Shown: in pieces, positions 1-10,531 of the stretch
Layout of the letters: each line of letters starts with the position of its first letter
How positions within the stretch are numbered: the first letter of the stretch is position 1
Assembly: GCA_016867265.1 (NCBI GenBank)
Contig: VGJW01000005.1
Coordinates: 79,424-143,423 of the forward strand
Direction: 5' to 3'
Source of the DNA: Candidatus Tanganyikabacteria bacterium
Lineage (GTDB): Bacteria > Cyanobacteriota > Sericytochromatia > S15B-MN24 > VGJW01
DNA: 64,000 bases
The notes under the pieces: generated by a model
Databases searched by the model: none
Told to the model about the DNA's origin: nothing
The model's input: the letters and a program-made list of their open reading frames with translations, nothing else
Translations under genes and position numbers: made by a program

Positions 1-509
1 TCTCCCGCCGCAAGCGGTCCACAGAGAATCCCTTCGATGTCCTGTCCTCGGGGCTCGATGCCGAGGCCTTGCCTGCCGGCTTCGAGGGGCCCGGCGCCCT
101 CGGCGGCTTTCCGACGCCCGAGCAATTGGGTGCCTTGCCCGGCGGGATGCCCCAGATGGGCGGTTTCGATCAGGACCAGTCGGCCTACGGTGCCCAGGCG
201 GCCTATGGCGCGCCCCAGCAGCAGGGTTATGGGGCCCAGCAGCAGGCCGCCGGGGAAGGACCCTTCGATTTCGCTTACCAGGTCGGCCCCGAGCAGCTTG
301 CCGAGGCACTCGCGACGGAGCGTCCGGCAACGGTGGCGGGCGTTCTGGCCCAGCTTGACCCCTCATTCGCCGAGACGGTCATCGCCAGCTTGCCGCCAGA
401 CATCCAGGGTGACGTCTTCAACCGCATGGGCTCCTCCGGGCCCCTGCCCTCGATGACGCAGCGCATGGTTTCCCAGAATCTCAGGCGCAAGCTGGGGGTT
501 CCGGTCTAG
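1..509 (+). CDS. Protein with FliG-middle-like domain, 5' truncated
   Basis: The reading frame is open from base 3 at the window edge and stops at 507-509, so the N-terminus is missing. The first half is rich in Gly, Gln, Ala and Tyr and looks disordered. The last 75 residues (PEQLAEALATERPATVAGVL, then LAQLDPSFAETVIASLPPDI) match the pattern of the FliG middle domain, where the family has EHPQTIALIL and LLPEELQAEV. FliG is the rotor/switch protein of flagella; FliG-like modules also occur in some non-flagellar type III systems. It lies 14 nt upstream of the FlhA/SctV gene, which supports a role in the same apparatus. The exact role cannot be settled without the missing part. Confidence 0.6.
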   Translation, partial: SRRKRSTENPFDVLSSGLDAEALPAGFEGPGALGGFPTPEQLGALPGGMPQMGGFDQDQSAYGAQAAYGAPQQQGYGAQQQAAGEGPFDFAYQVGPEQLAEALATERPATVAGVLAQLDPSFAETVIASLPPDIQGDVFNRMGSSGPLPSMTQRMVSQNLRRKLGVPV

Positions 510-523
510 CGGCCGGCTGACGC

Positions 524-2629
524 ATGCCGCAGCGCAAGGGGCTGATCCCCGATCTGATCCTGGCCGGGATCGTCATCCTGGTCTTGGCGATCCTGGTGAT
601 TCCGCTTCCTCTGTGGATGCTGGATCTGCTGCTGGTCATCAACCTGGTCGCGGCCCTCGTCATCGTCTTCGTCTCGTTGTACCTGGTCAGGCCGCTCGAA
701 TTCGCCAGCTTCCCGTCGTTGCTGCTGATCATGGCCCTGTACCGACTGGCCTTGTCGGTGGCCACATCCCGGTCGATCCTGAGCCATGCCGAAGCCGGAA
801 AGGTCATCGAGACCTTCGCCAACTTCGTCGTGGGTGGCAACTTCATCGTGGGTTTCATCCTGTTCGCGATCCTGATCATCGTGAACTTCATCGTCATCAC
901 GGAAGGCGCAAAGCGCGTCGCCGAGGTCGCGGCCCGCTTCACTCTGGACGCCATGCCCGGCAAGCAGATGTCGATCGATGCAGATCTTGCGGCAGGCCTG
1001 ATTGATGCCGAGGGCGCCAAGAAGCGCAGGACCGACCTCGAGCGGGAGGCCAACTTCTTCGGTGCGATGGACGGCGCCAACAAGTTCGTCCGGGGCGATG
1101 CCATCGCGGCCATCATCCTGATCTTCGTCAACATCATCGGCGGCATCCTGATCGGCATCCTGCAGAAGGACATGGAGGTCGAGCAAGCGCTCAAGATCTA
1201 TTCCTTGCTGACCATCGGCGATGGCCTCGTCGGCCTGATCCCGGGCCTGCTGATCTCGATCTCGGCGGGTTTCGTGACGACCCGCGCCGCGTCGGACTTC
1301 AACCTGGCGACCGACCTGAAGAACCAGTTGTTTACCAGCCCCAAGGTCCTCGGCATCGTGGGCTTCGTCATCGTCATGATGGGTTTCATCCCGGGCTTCC
1401 CGACGATTCTGATGCTGCTGCTGGGCCTCGCGATCCTCTTCGCGGCCTTCGTGGCCTACAGGGGTGGCTTGCTGGGGGCAGCGCCCGCATCCCAAGTCGG
1501 CGATGCCGCGCCGATGGGAGACGAGTTCGACGATTACCAACCGGAGTCCGACGAGGATCTGAAGAATCCCGAGAACGTCATGAAGATGCTCGGGGTGCCG
1601 CCGCTCACGCTCGAGCTTGGCCTGGATCTGGTGCCGCTCGTGGATCCCGGCTTGGGCGGCGAACTGATGGACCGTGTCGTACCCATGCGCGTGGCGATTG
1701 CTCTGGACCTTGGCTTCGTCATGCCCGGCATCCAGTTCAAGGACAACCTCAACCTGCGGCCCAATGCCTACCAGATCCTGGTCAAGGGCAATACGGTCGC
1801 CAGTGGCGAACTGCTCGTAGGCTACATGCTCGCCATCCAGCTCAACACGACGGACCTGTCTCAGGAGCTGGTCGGCTTCCCGACCAGCGACCCTGCCGGC
1901 AATCGCCCTGCCGTATGGGTGGCTGGTGCCGAGGCTCAGCGTGCCGCGCAACTGGGGTACCTGATCCAGGACCCGACCAACGTGCTGACGGCCCACCTCG
2001 AGGAGGTGGTCCGCACCCACGCCCACGAGATTCTCAGCCGCGAAGAGGTCAAGATGATGCTCAACCGGCTGCAGGAGCGGGCGCCCATCACGGTCAAGGA
2101 GCTGGTGCCCGAGGTGCTCGCACTGGGCGAGGTGCAGCGTGTGCTGCAAGCCCTGCTGCGCGAGCGGGTCAGCATCCGCGATCTGGCGACCATCGCCGAG
2201 AAGCTGGCGGACTTCGGCAAGATGACCAAGGATGTCTTCACGTTGACCGAGCTGGTCCGGCAGCAGCTGTCTCGGAATATCTGCGGCTCGGTGGCCGACG
2301 AGGAGGGCCGGATCGACGTGATCACGCTGGACCCTGCCGTGGAGGGGGCGATCCAGCAGGCCATCCAGCCGGGGCCTCAGGGGCCGACCTTGGCGCTCAA
2401 CCCGCAAATTGCCCAACTCATGCTGGCGCGCCTGGCCGGCGTCGTGAACGAGGCACTCGCGCGGGGGCAGAATCCGGCGGTGCTGGTCAGCCCGATTGTG
2501 CGGCCCCACGTCAAGAATCTGGTCGATCGCAACTTCCCGAACCTCTCGGTGCTGTCCTACTCGGAAATCAACGCCAAGTTCAAGGTCCAGGCCATCGGAG
2601 CCGTATCGATTGCGGTCGGGGCAGCCTGA
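524..2629 (+). CDS. FlhA/SctV family type III export gate protein
   Basis: A 701-residue inner-membrane protein, the usual length of the FlhA/SctV (FHIPEP) family that forms the nonameric export gate of flagella and injectisomes. The N-terminal half has about eight hydrophobic segments and the family signature RVAEVAARFTLDAMPGKQMS near residues 130-150, followed by FFGAMDGANKFVRGDAIA. The C-terminal half is the cytosolic substrate/chaperone docking domain, ending with VLSYSEINAKFKVQAIG. Some motifs look more like FlhA (NFIVIT) but none is decisive, so flagellar versus secretion use is open. The ATG has only a weak ribosome site, suggesting coupling to the FliG-like gene upstream. A hairpin follows the stop. 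Confidence 0.9.
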   Translation: MPQRKGLIPDLILAGIVILVLAILVIPLPLWMLDLLLVINLVAALVIVFVSLYLVRPLEFASFPSLLLIMALYRLALSVATSRSILSHAEAGKVIETFANFVVGGNFIVGFILFAILIIVNFIVITEGAKRVAEVAARFTLDAMPGKQMSIDADLAAGLIDAEGAKKRRTDLEREANFFGAMDGANKFVRGDAIAAIILIFVNIIGGILIGILQKDMEVEQALKIYSLLTIGDGLVGLIPGLLISISAGFVTTRAASDFNLATDLKNQLFTSPKVLGIVGFVIVMMGFIPGFPTILMLLLGLAILFAAFVAYRGGLLGAAPASQVGDAAPMGDEFDDYQPESDEDLKNPENVMKMLGVPPLTLELGLDLVPLVDPGLGGELMDRVVPMRVAIALDLGFVMPGIQFKDNLNLRPNAYQILVKGNTVASGELLVGYMLAIQLNTTDLSQELVGFPTSDPAGNRPAVWVAGAEAQRAAQLGYLIQDPTNVLTAHLEEVVRTHAHEILSREEVKMMLNRLQERAPITVKELVPEVLALGEVQRVLQALLRERVSIRDLATIAEKLADFGKMTKDVFTLTELVRQQLSRNICGSVADEEGRIDVITLDPAVEGAIQQAIQPGPQGPTLALNPQIAQLMLARLAGVVNEALARGQNPAVLVSPIVRPHVKNLVDRNFPNLSVLSYSEINAKFKVQAIGAVSIAVGAA

Positions 2630-2720
2630 CCCGGTCGGTCTGCGCGAAGGATCCCCTCGTGTCGCGCACCCGTCGGTCTCGACGGCCAGCGGAGTGCCGG
2701 CGACGAAGCCAATCGGCCCT

Positions 2721-2739
2721 CCCCTGCCCCGGGCAGGGG
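2721..2739. terminator. Hairpin between convergent genes
   Basis: A perfect 8-bp stem (CCCCTGCC/GGCAGGGG) with a 3-nt loop sits between the stops of the convergent FlhA/SctV and PucR-type genes. It would fold in both transcripts. There is no T-run, so intrinsic termination is only plausible. Confidence 0.5.
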
Positions 2740-2753
2740 AAGGCCGGCCCGGA

Positions 2754-4394
2754 TCAGCCGGCCTGAGCGTCCAGAATTTGCTGCATCTTCAGGCCGATAT
2801 GCAGCATCAGGCGGGTTTCTGCCGTGTCGAGGTCGACCTGGGTGATGTCGCGGATGCGTTCCAGGCGATACTTCAGCGTGTTCCTGTGAATGAACAGGCG
2901 CTCGCTGGTCTCAGTCAGGTTTCCGTTGCAGTCCAGGAAGGCACCGAGCGTCTTGACCAACTCCTTGTCGGCCTGCTGGTCGTAGGCCATCAGGCGGCTC
3001 AGTGCCTCGCACAGGAACGCTCCCGGGCTGCGATCGGCGGCGAACTGGTAGAGCATCCGGTAGACCCCCATGTCGTCGAAGCAATGGACCTGGCCGGCCC
3101 CGTGCAAGGTGCGGCCGATCCTGAGGGCCTGTACGGCTTCCTGATGCTGACGCCCAAGGGCAAGCAGGTCCCCCGGTGCCAGGCCGACGCCGACGGAAAC
3201 GGTGTCGCCCTGGGCGCCCAAGCGATCGCGGATCGTCAGGGCCAGCCGACGCATCTGGTCGATGCCCGGGGGATCGGCCGTGACCGGCACGAGAATGCTG
3301 GCACCGTAGGTCTGCGGCACGATGATGCACTGCCTGAAGGACAGGATGGCCGCGAGCGTGGTCTGCAATTTCTGACGCAGGGCCTCGGCCTGCGGCAGGG
3401 GCAAGCTTCGATCGAAGGCCACGGCCATCGGCCAGTAGCGTTGTGCCAGCGGCATGCCCAGCCAGTGTGCCCGGCGTTGCACCTCGCCCCGGGAGAAGGC
3501 ACCCGGTCGCTGCAGCAGGTCGAGGAAGAAGTGCCCGCGGGGGTCGCTCTCCTCGGGCAGTTGGGCGGCCACGATGGCGAGGGCGGCACAAGCGCCCCCG
3601 ATGCGTGCAAGATGGATCTCATCCCGTCTCTGGGGCGCGCCCAGCACCATCAAGGTCGCGATCCAGCGCTCGCCCTTCATGACGGGCCACAAGGTCCGTG
3701 TGCCACCCGGGGCCTGGATCTCGATGGGCTGGCGGCCTTCGCGGAAGGCCGGCCATTCGAGATGGTGCTGGATGGCCGTGATCAGGTCGTCCGGACTGCC
3801 ATCTTCCTCTTCGTCGACACCGTGGCTCGCCACATCGCCTGCCACGGCCAAGCGGTTGAAGCGCGTGTCCTCCAGAAGCAGCGGCCGACCAAGCTCGGCC
3901 GCCAGGTCCTCGAGCATCCGGGCGGGCGTGGCGCCGCCGATGGCTTGGCGAATCCATTCCTGCTGGCGGGCCATGCACTGGGCCAGCAGCCACGGTCGGC
4001 CTGATGCTTGCTGGCGTTGCAGTTGCCGTGCCAGGCTGGCCGACTCCCCGTCGTGGCGCAGCAGGGGCAGGCCGTGGTCCCGGGCGCGGGCGACGAGGGC
4101 TTCGGGGACTTCACCGCTGCCGCAAGCCAGCAGACCTGCAGCCCGAGCAGCGGCCAGTCCGTCAATCCATGTCGGTGCGACCCCGGCCAGGAAGGCCAGA
4201 CAGGTCAGGACCAATTCGCCTCCTTGCAGCCATTTCGCCGGCTCTTCTGCTTCCAGCACGAGGACTTGGGCAATTTCGGACGGCGACGGTAGTTGACCGA
4301 ACAGGATCTCTGCTTGGGCGAGAGGATCCTGCAGGCCTTGGGGAGGTGGGGAACCGGTGGCAGCCGAGTTCGGGGACAGGAAACTGATGTTCAT
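2754..4394 (-). CDS. PucR-type transcriptional regulator
   Basis: A 546-residue regulator of the PucR/CdaR family. The N-terminal region has the PucR-like pattern PAKWLQGGELVLTCLAFL and GLPLLRHDGESASLARQL. A middle region fits the GGDEF-like CdaR domain. The C-terminus has the family helix-turn-helix (ERLFIHRNTLKYRLERIRDI). Such proteins respond to metabolites such as purines or amino acids; the ligand here is unknown. The ATG at 4394 is chosen because GGAGG lies 6 nt upstream; longer in-frame extensions would run through an AT-rich inverted repeat. It is transcribed divergently from clpB and convergently to the FlhA/SctV gene, so no target is suggested by context. Confidence 0.85.
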   Translation of the reverse strand: MNISFLSPNSAATGSPPPQGLQDPLAQAEILFGQLPSPSEIAQVLVLEAEEPAKWLQGGELVLTCLAFLAGVAPTWIDGLAAARAAGLLACGSGEVPEALVARARDHGLPLLRHDGESASLARQLQRQQASGRPWLLAQCMARQQEWIRQAIGGATPARMLEDLAAELGRPLLLEDTRFNRLAVAGDVASHGVDEEEDGSPDDLITAIQHHLEWPAFREGRQPIEIQAPGGTRTLWPVMKGERWIATLMVLGAPQRRDEIHLARIGGACAALAIVAAQLPEESDPRGHFFLDLLQRPGAFSRGEVQRRAHWLGMPLAQRYWPMAVAFDRSLPLPQAEALRQKLQTTLAAILSFRQCIIVPQTYGASILVPVTADPPGIDQMRRLALTIRDRLGAQGDTVSVGVGLAPGDLLALGRQHQEAVQALRIGRTLHGAGQVHCFDDMGVYRMLYQFAADRSPGAFLCEALSRLMAYDQQADKELVKTLGAFLDCNGNLTETSERLFIHRNTLKYRLERIRDITQVDLDTAETRLMLHIGLKMQQILDAQAG

Positions 4395-4399
4395 GGACG

Positions 4400-4413
4400 A
4401 CCTCCAAGGAGGT
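4400..4413 (-). promoter_or_regulatory. Self-complementary Shine-Dalgarno of PucR-type gene
   Basis: The mRNA strand reads ACCTCCTTGGAGGT. The GGAGG ribosome site, 6 nt before the ATG at 4394, can pair with the CCTCC directly upstream. This could hide the ribosome site, but the loop is very tight, so function is inferred only. Confidence 0.4.
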
Positions 4414-4432
4414 TTGTAACATTTATTTACAA
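4414..4432. promoter_or_regulatory. Inverted repeat, possible operator
   Basis: TTGTAA and TTACAA arms separated by 7 nt form a perfect inverted repeat just upstream of the PucR-type gene's ribosome site, in a conspicuously AT-rich patch. The position suits autoregulation by the encoded regulator, but no binding consensus is recognised. Confidence 0.4.
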
Positions 4433-4563
4433 TGAGATCAAGCACATGGGATGGCATGGGGCGATGGCATGAAATCCTTGTCCTGACTGGCTCTTGCGAT
4501 AGTGATTGGCGTGGTTTGCGGATTCCCGGGGTTGCGCTCTCCACACATTGGTTGTGCGGTGAC

Positions 4564-4592
4564 TTGACAATGACTGACTAAGGTTGATGATG
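4564..4592 (+). promoter_or_regulatory. Possible clpB promoter
   Basis: A perfect -35 TTGACA at 4564-4569 is followed after 16-17 nt by a poor -10 (GATGAT/ATGATG), 26 nt before the clpB start. No CIRCE-like repeat is seen here, unlike at groES. Confidence 0.35.
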
Positions 4593-4617
4593 GTTCCGTG
4601 AGGGAGGCAGGACCCCG

Positions 4618-7239
<2,622 letters not shown>

Positions 7240-7243
7240 GCAA

Positions 7244-7687
7244 TCAGGCCGTGGGCAGAAGGTCCGCCAAGGCGGCGAGGCCCAGCCTGTAGCTGGTCAG
7301 TCCGAGGCCCGTGATGACGCCACGGCACGCGGCAGCCGTCACCAGGACCTGTCGGCCGGGTTCACGCGCGTGGACATTCGACAGGTGGACCTCGATGACA
7401 GGCAAGGCAACGGCCGCCACGGCGTCCCGCAAGGACCAGGACCCGTGCGCCAGTCCCCCGGGATTCAGGACGATTCCTGCGTGCCCCTCGGCCTGGGCAT
7501 CGTGCAGCCAGTCGATGAGTTGCCCCTCGTGGTTGCTCTGGCGGCTCGTCACCTCGAGGCCCAGGTCAAGGCCCCATGTCCGCAGGCGTGCGTCCAGCTC
7601 TGCCAGCGTCTGATGGCCATAGATGCCGGGTTCGCGCTGACCCAGCAGGTTCAGGTTCGGGCCGTGCAACACCAGCACAGGGGTCAT
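7244..7687 (-). CDS. aroQ: 3-dehydroquinate dehydratase, type II
   Basis: A 147-residue type II dehydroquinase, catalysing the third step of the shikimate pathway. The start GPNLNLLGQREPGIYG carries the conserved Asn/Arg and catalytic Tyr motif, and NPGGLAHGSWSLRDAV and EVHLSNVHAREPGR mark the active site and the trefoil fold. The usual REEFRHHS segment is changed to REPGRQVLV, so the substrate lid differs from the common form. The start codon overlaps the stop of aroC by 4 nt (ATGA), so the two shikimate genes are translationally coupled. Confidence 0.93.
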   Translation of the reverse strand: MTPVLVLHGPNLNLLGQREPGIYGHQTLAELDARLRTWGLDLGLEVTSRQSNHEGQLIDWLHDAQAEGHAGIVLNPGGLAHGSWSLRDAVAAVALPVIEVHLSNVHAREPGRQVLVTAAACRGVITGLGLTSYRLGLAALADLLPTA

Positions 7688-8880
7688 CGCGGGTCCTCCG
7701 TCGGGTGGGCCAGTCGTCGGGTGGCCTCGAGGTGGGCAAGGACTTCGTTGAGGCTGTCGCCTCCGGTTTTCTCGAGCAGGGCGTCCGCCAGGACGAAGGC
7801 AACCATGGCTTCGGCCACGACGCCTGCGGCCGGCACGGCGCAGACATCGGCGCGCTCGAAATGCGCCGGCGCCGGTTCGCCGTCGGGCCAGCGCGCGCCC
7901 TGCAGGGGGCGCCGCAGGGTCGAGATGGGCTTCATGGCGCCCCGCACGACCAAGGGTTGACCGTTGGTCATGCCGCCTTCCAGACCTCCGGCACGGTTGG
8001 TGACGCGGTCGAAGCCCGTGGCGAACTCGTCATGCACGGTGCTGCCGGGCCGCTGGGCCGCGTCGAAGGCATCACCGAACGAGACGCCTTTGACGGCCTG
8101 GATGCTCATCACGGCCTGAGCGAGGCGCCCGTCGAGGCGGCGGTCCCACTGGACGTGGCTGCCAAGGCCGACGGGCAGCCCCGTCACGATGACCTCGAAG
8201 ACGCCCCCGAGGCTGTCCCCGGCTTTGCCCGCCGCATCGATGGCCGCAACCATGGCCGCGGAGGCCTCCGCGTCGGCGCAACGCACCGGCGAGGCTTCTG
8301 CCGCGTCCCGCAGGTGCGGGAGGACGTCTGTCCGGCTGTCCAGCCACGCCAGGTCAGCCGTCACCGGGCCGATGGTGCGCACGTGTGAGGTCAGCCGGAT
8401 GCCCGCGGCCTCGAGCAAGGGCATCAGGATGCCTGCGGCAGCGACGCGCGCAACGGTCTCGCGTGCGCTGGCCCGCTCGAGCACGTCCCGGACATCTTCG
8501 AGGCCATATTTCACGACACCGGGGTAGTCGGCGTGGCCGGGACGCAGCCGCGTGATGCGTCCTAAATGTTCAGCTTCCTGACCGGAAGTCCGTGGCGGTT
8601 CGTGCGGGTCCATGACCTCGTTCCAGCGGGCGTGGTCGAGGTTGGGGATGGCGATGGCGACGGGCCCACCCGTTGTGCGGCCGTGCCGGATACCGCCCTG
8701 AATCTCGGGCCTGTCCTGCTCGATGCGCTGGCGGCCGCTGCGGCCGTGTCCGACCTGGCGTCGCCGCATGTGGGCCTGCAACCGGTCAGGATCGTAGGGA
8801 AGTCCGGCGGGAACGCCCTCAAGCAGGGCCAATTGCCAGGGTCCGTGGGACTCACCGGCCGTCAGCAATCGCAGGGGCAT
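7684..8880 (-). CDS. aroC: Chorismate synthase
   Basis: A 398-residue FMN-dependent chorismate synthase making chorismate from EPSP, the last shikimate step. Family motifs are visible at the N-terminus (TAGESHGPWQLALLEGVPAG), then RRRQVGHGRSGRQRIEQD, RHGRTTGGPVAIAI and, towards the C-terminus, GFDRVTNRAGGLEGGMTNG. Length is in the normal range. It is the first gene of the aroC-aroQ pair and is divergent from the RsbW-like gene; the 116-nt space between them must hold both promoters, none of which is clear. Confidence 0.96.
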   Translation of the reverse strand: MPLRLLTAGESHGPWQLALLEGVPAGLPYDPDRLQAHMRRRQVGHGRSGRQRIEQDRPEIQGGIRHGRTTGGPVAIAIPNLDHARWNEVMDPHEPPRTSGQEAEHLGRITRLRPGHADYPGVVKYGLEDVRDVLERASARETVARVAAAGILMPLLEAAGIRLTSHVRTIGPVTADLAWLDSRTDVLPHLRDAAEASPVRCADAEASAAMVAAIDAAGKAGDSLGGVFEVIVTGLPVGLGSHVQWDRRLDGRLAQAVMSIQAVKGVSFGDAFDAAQRPGSTVHDEFATGFDRVTNRAGGLEGGMTNGQPLVVRGAMKPISTLRRPLQGARWPDGEPAPAHFERADVCAVPAAGVVAEAMVAFVLADALLEKTGGDSLNEVLAHLEATRRLAHPTEDPR

Positions 8881-8996
8881 GGCTTCATGCTACACGTTGC
8901 CGGGAGGCTTCCCGGAGAAGGCCGGATAGGTTGCCACATGGCCGGGGTATGGACCCTCCGGGTATCGACCACGATGACCGGAAACACACCTTTACG

Positions 8997-9413
8997 ATGC
9001 CAGCCCTCCACTTCCTGAGTGACATGGACCGGGTCGATGTCGTCCGGGCATTCGTCGAGGACACGGCCTCGGGGCTCGTCCTGACAAAGGACGAGCGCTA
9101 CCACCTCGAGCTGGCCGTGCTGGAAGCCGTCATGAACGTCATGATTCACGCCTATCGCTCCGAGGCCGGCCATCCGATCCGAGTCGTGATCGAGGTCGAT
9201 GGCGAGGGCTATCTCCAGGTCGAGGTGCGGGACAAGGGCGTGTTCTTCAACATTCTCGACCTGCCCGCGCCCGACCTCCAGCGGCATATCGAGATTCAGA
9301 AGCGGGGTGGCCTCGGGGTGCACCTGATGCGTAACCTGATGGACGAGGTGGCCGTGTTGCAGGATGGCGACGAGAACGTCCTGCGGATGCGCAAGCGGCT
9401 CGCCATCGCCTGA
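8997..9413 (+). CDS. RsbW-like anti-sigma factor/serine kinase ATPase
   Basis: A 138-residue GHKL ATPase domain protein of the RsbW/SpoIIAB type. The N box (ELAVLEAVMNVMIHAY), G1 box (VEVRDKGVFFN) and G2 box (KRGGLGVHLMRNLMDEV) are all present with correct spacing. Such proteins bind a sigma factor or phosphorylate an anti-sigma antagonist (STAS protein). No STAS, phosphatase or sigma gene is adjacent, so the partner is elsewhere. The ATG at 8997 gives the compact size of the family; upstream in-frame sequence is shadow of aroC. Confidence 0.85.
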   Translation: MPALHFLSDMDRVDVVRAFVEDTASGLVLTKDERYHLELAVLEAVMNVMIHAYRSEAGHPIRVVIEVDGEGYLQVEVRDKGVFFNILDLPAPDLQRHIEIQKRGGLGVHLMRNLMDEVAVLQDGDENVLRMRKRLAIA

Positions 9414-9469
9414 ATGGCGCCGAAACCCGGCCGCATGCCGGGTACGATGATGGCGGGGAGTCTCGGGAC

Positions 9470-10531
9470 ATGCGTGCGACTGTGGTGGTGCCCCTGCTGG
9501 TGGCCTTGGCCGGTGGCCGTTGTCAGGATGCTCCGCCGCCGGATAGCCGCGAGGCCCAGGTGGCGCGGGGCCAGGCCGCGTATGCACGGACCTGCGCGAT
9601 CTGCCATGGCCGCGCAGGCGAAGGTTACGCAGCCGACAATGCCCCGGCACTCGCCAACGAGGATTTCCTCGTCACCGCGTCCGACCAGTATCTCTACGAG
9701 ACCATCGCCCGCGGACGGCCGGGCACGGTGATGTCCGGTTGGGCCAAGGAACACGGGGGGCCCTATGACGAGGGGCAGGTGCAGGACCTCGTGGCCTGGT
9801 TGCGTTCGTGGCAGAAGGGAACGATGCGGCCGCTCGATCAGGCCCGATTGCAGCCCGGCAGCCACGACGGCAAGGCCCTGTATGTCCGCCACTGCGCCTC
9901 CTGCCACGGTGCAGGCGGCATCGAGGGCCCGTACAACCGACTGGCCCATCCGCAGTTGCTGGATATCGCGTCGGATGGCTTCCTGCGCGCCAGCATCGTG
10001 GAAGGCCGGTCGGGCACGCCCATGAAGGGTTTCCGTGGCTTGTTGCAGCCCGCCGAGGTCGACGCCATCATCGCGTACCTGCGCCAGAACCCGGCTCGGG
10101 TTCCGGCCGTAGGACGGCCGGCGGCGACGGCCAGCGCCACCGTGGCCCTGCCGGTCGGTGGGGAGCCCGCGTTCCCCGGGGATGCCCGGTTCATCGGCGT
10201 GGACCTGGCAGCCCGCGAGATGCGCCGCGGGGCGCGGATCCTGTTCGTCGACGCCCGGCCGCCCTCCGATTTCCAGGCAGGCCACATCCGCGGGGCCGTC
10301 AACCTGCCCTTCTACGAGGCTCCCGAGCGCGCAGGCGAGATTCCGAAGGGCACCTGGGTGCTCACGTACTGCGGCTGTCCGCATGCCGAGTCCGGCGAGG
10401 TGGCGGGCGTCCTGCGCGGTCGCGGGCACGACCGGGTCGCCGTCCTGGATGAGGGATGGGGACCCTGGAAGACGCGGGGCTACCCTGTCGAAGAGCCGCC
10501 GGCGTCAGCATCGTCGGGAATCGGGCCCTGA
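9470..10531 (+). CDS. Diheme cytochrome c fused to rhodanese domain
   Basis: A 353-residue exported protein with a short hydrophobic N-terminus and a cysteine at residue 18 in a weak lipobox-like setting. Two cytochrome c modules follow, with heme motifs CAICH (residues 42-46) and CASCH (near residue 142), each with a downstream Met in an SGW or KGF context as possible axial ligand. The C-terminal 110 residues are a rhodanese domain (DARPPSDFQAGHIRGAVNLP) with the candidate active Cys in TYCGCPHAE. This combination suggests a periplasmic electron-transfer and sulfur-transfer protein; the substrate is unknown. GGGGAG precedes the ATG. The stop overlaps the next start by 1 nt. Confidence 0.85.
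   Translation: MRATVVVPLLVALAGGRCQDAPPPDSREAQVARGQAAYARTCAICHGRAGEGYAADNAPALANEDFLVTASDQYLYETIARGRPGTVMSGWAKEHGGPYDEGQVQDLVAWLRSWQKGTMRPLDQARLQPGSHDGKALYVRHCASCHGAGGIEGPYNRLAHPQLLDIASDGFLRASIVEGRSGTPMKGFRGLLQPAEVDAIIAYLRQNPARVPAVGRPAATASATVALPVGGEPAFPGDARFIGVDLAAREMRRGARILFVDARPPSDFQAGHIRGAVNLPFYEAPERAGEIPKGTWVLTYCGCPHAESGEVAGVLRGRGHDRVAVLDEGWGPWKTRGYPVEEPPASASSGIGP

Noticed and set aside
506..2509. 667-residue frame on the minus strand opposite the FlhA/SctV gene
   Set aside because: High GC keeps the frame open; the product is a Gln/Asp/His-rich mirror of the real gene with no family motif.
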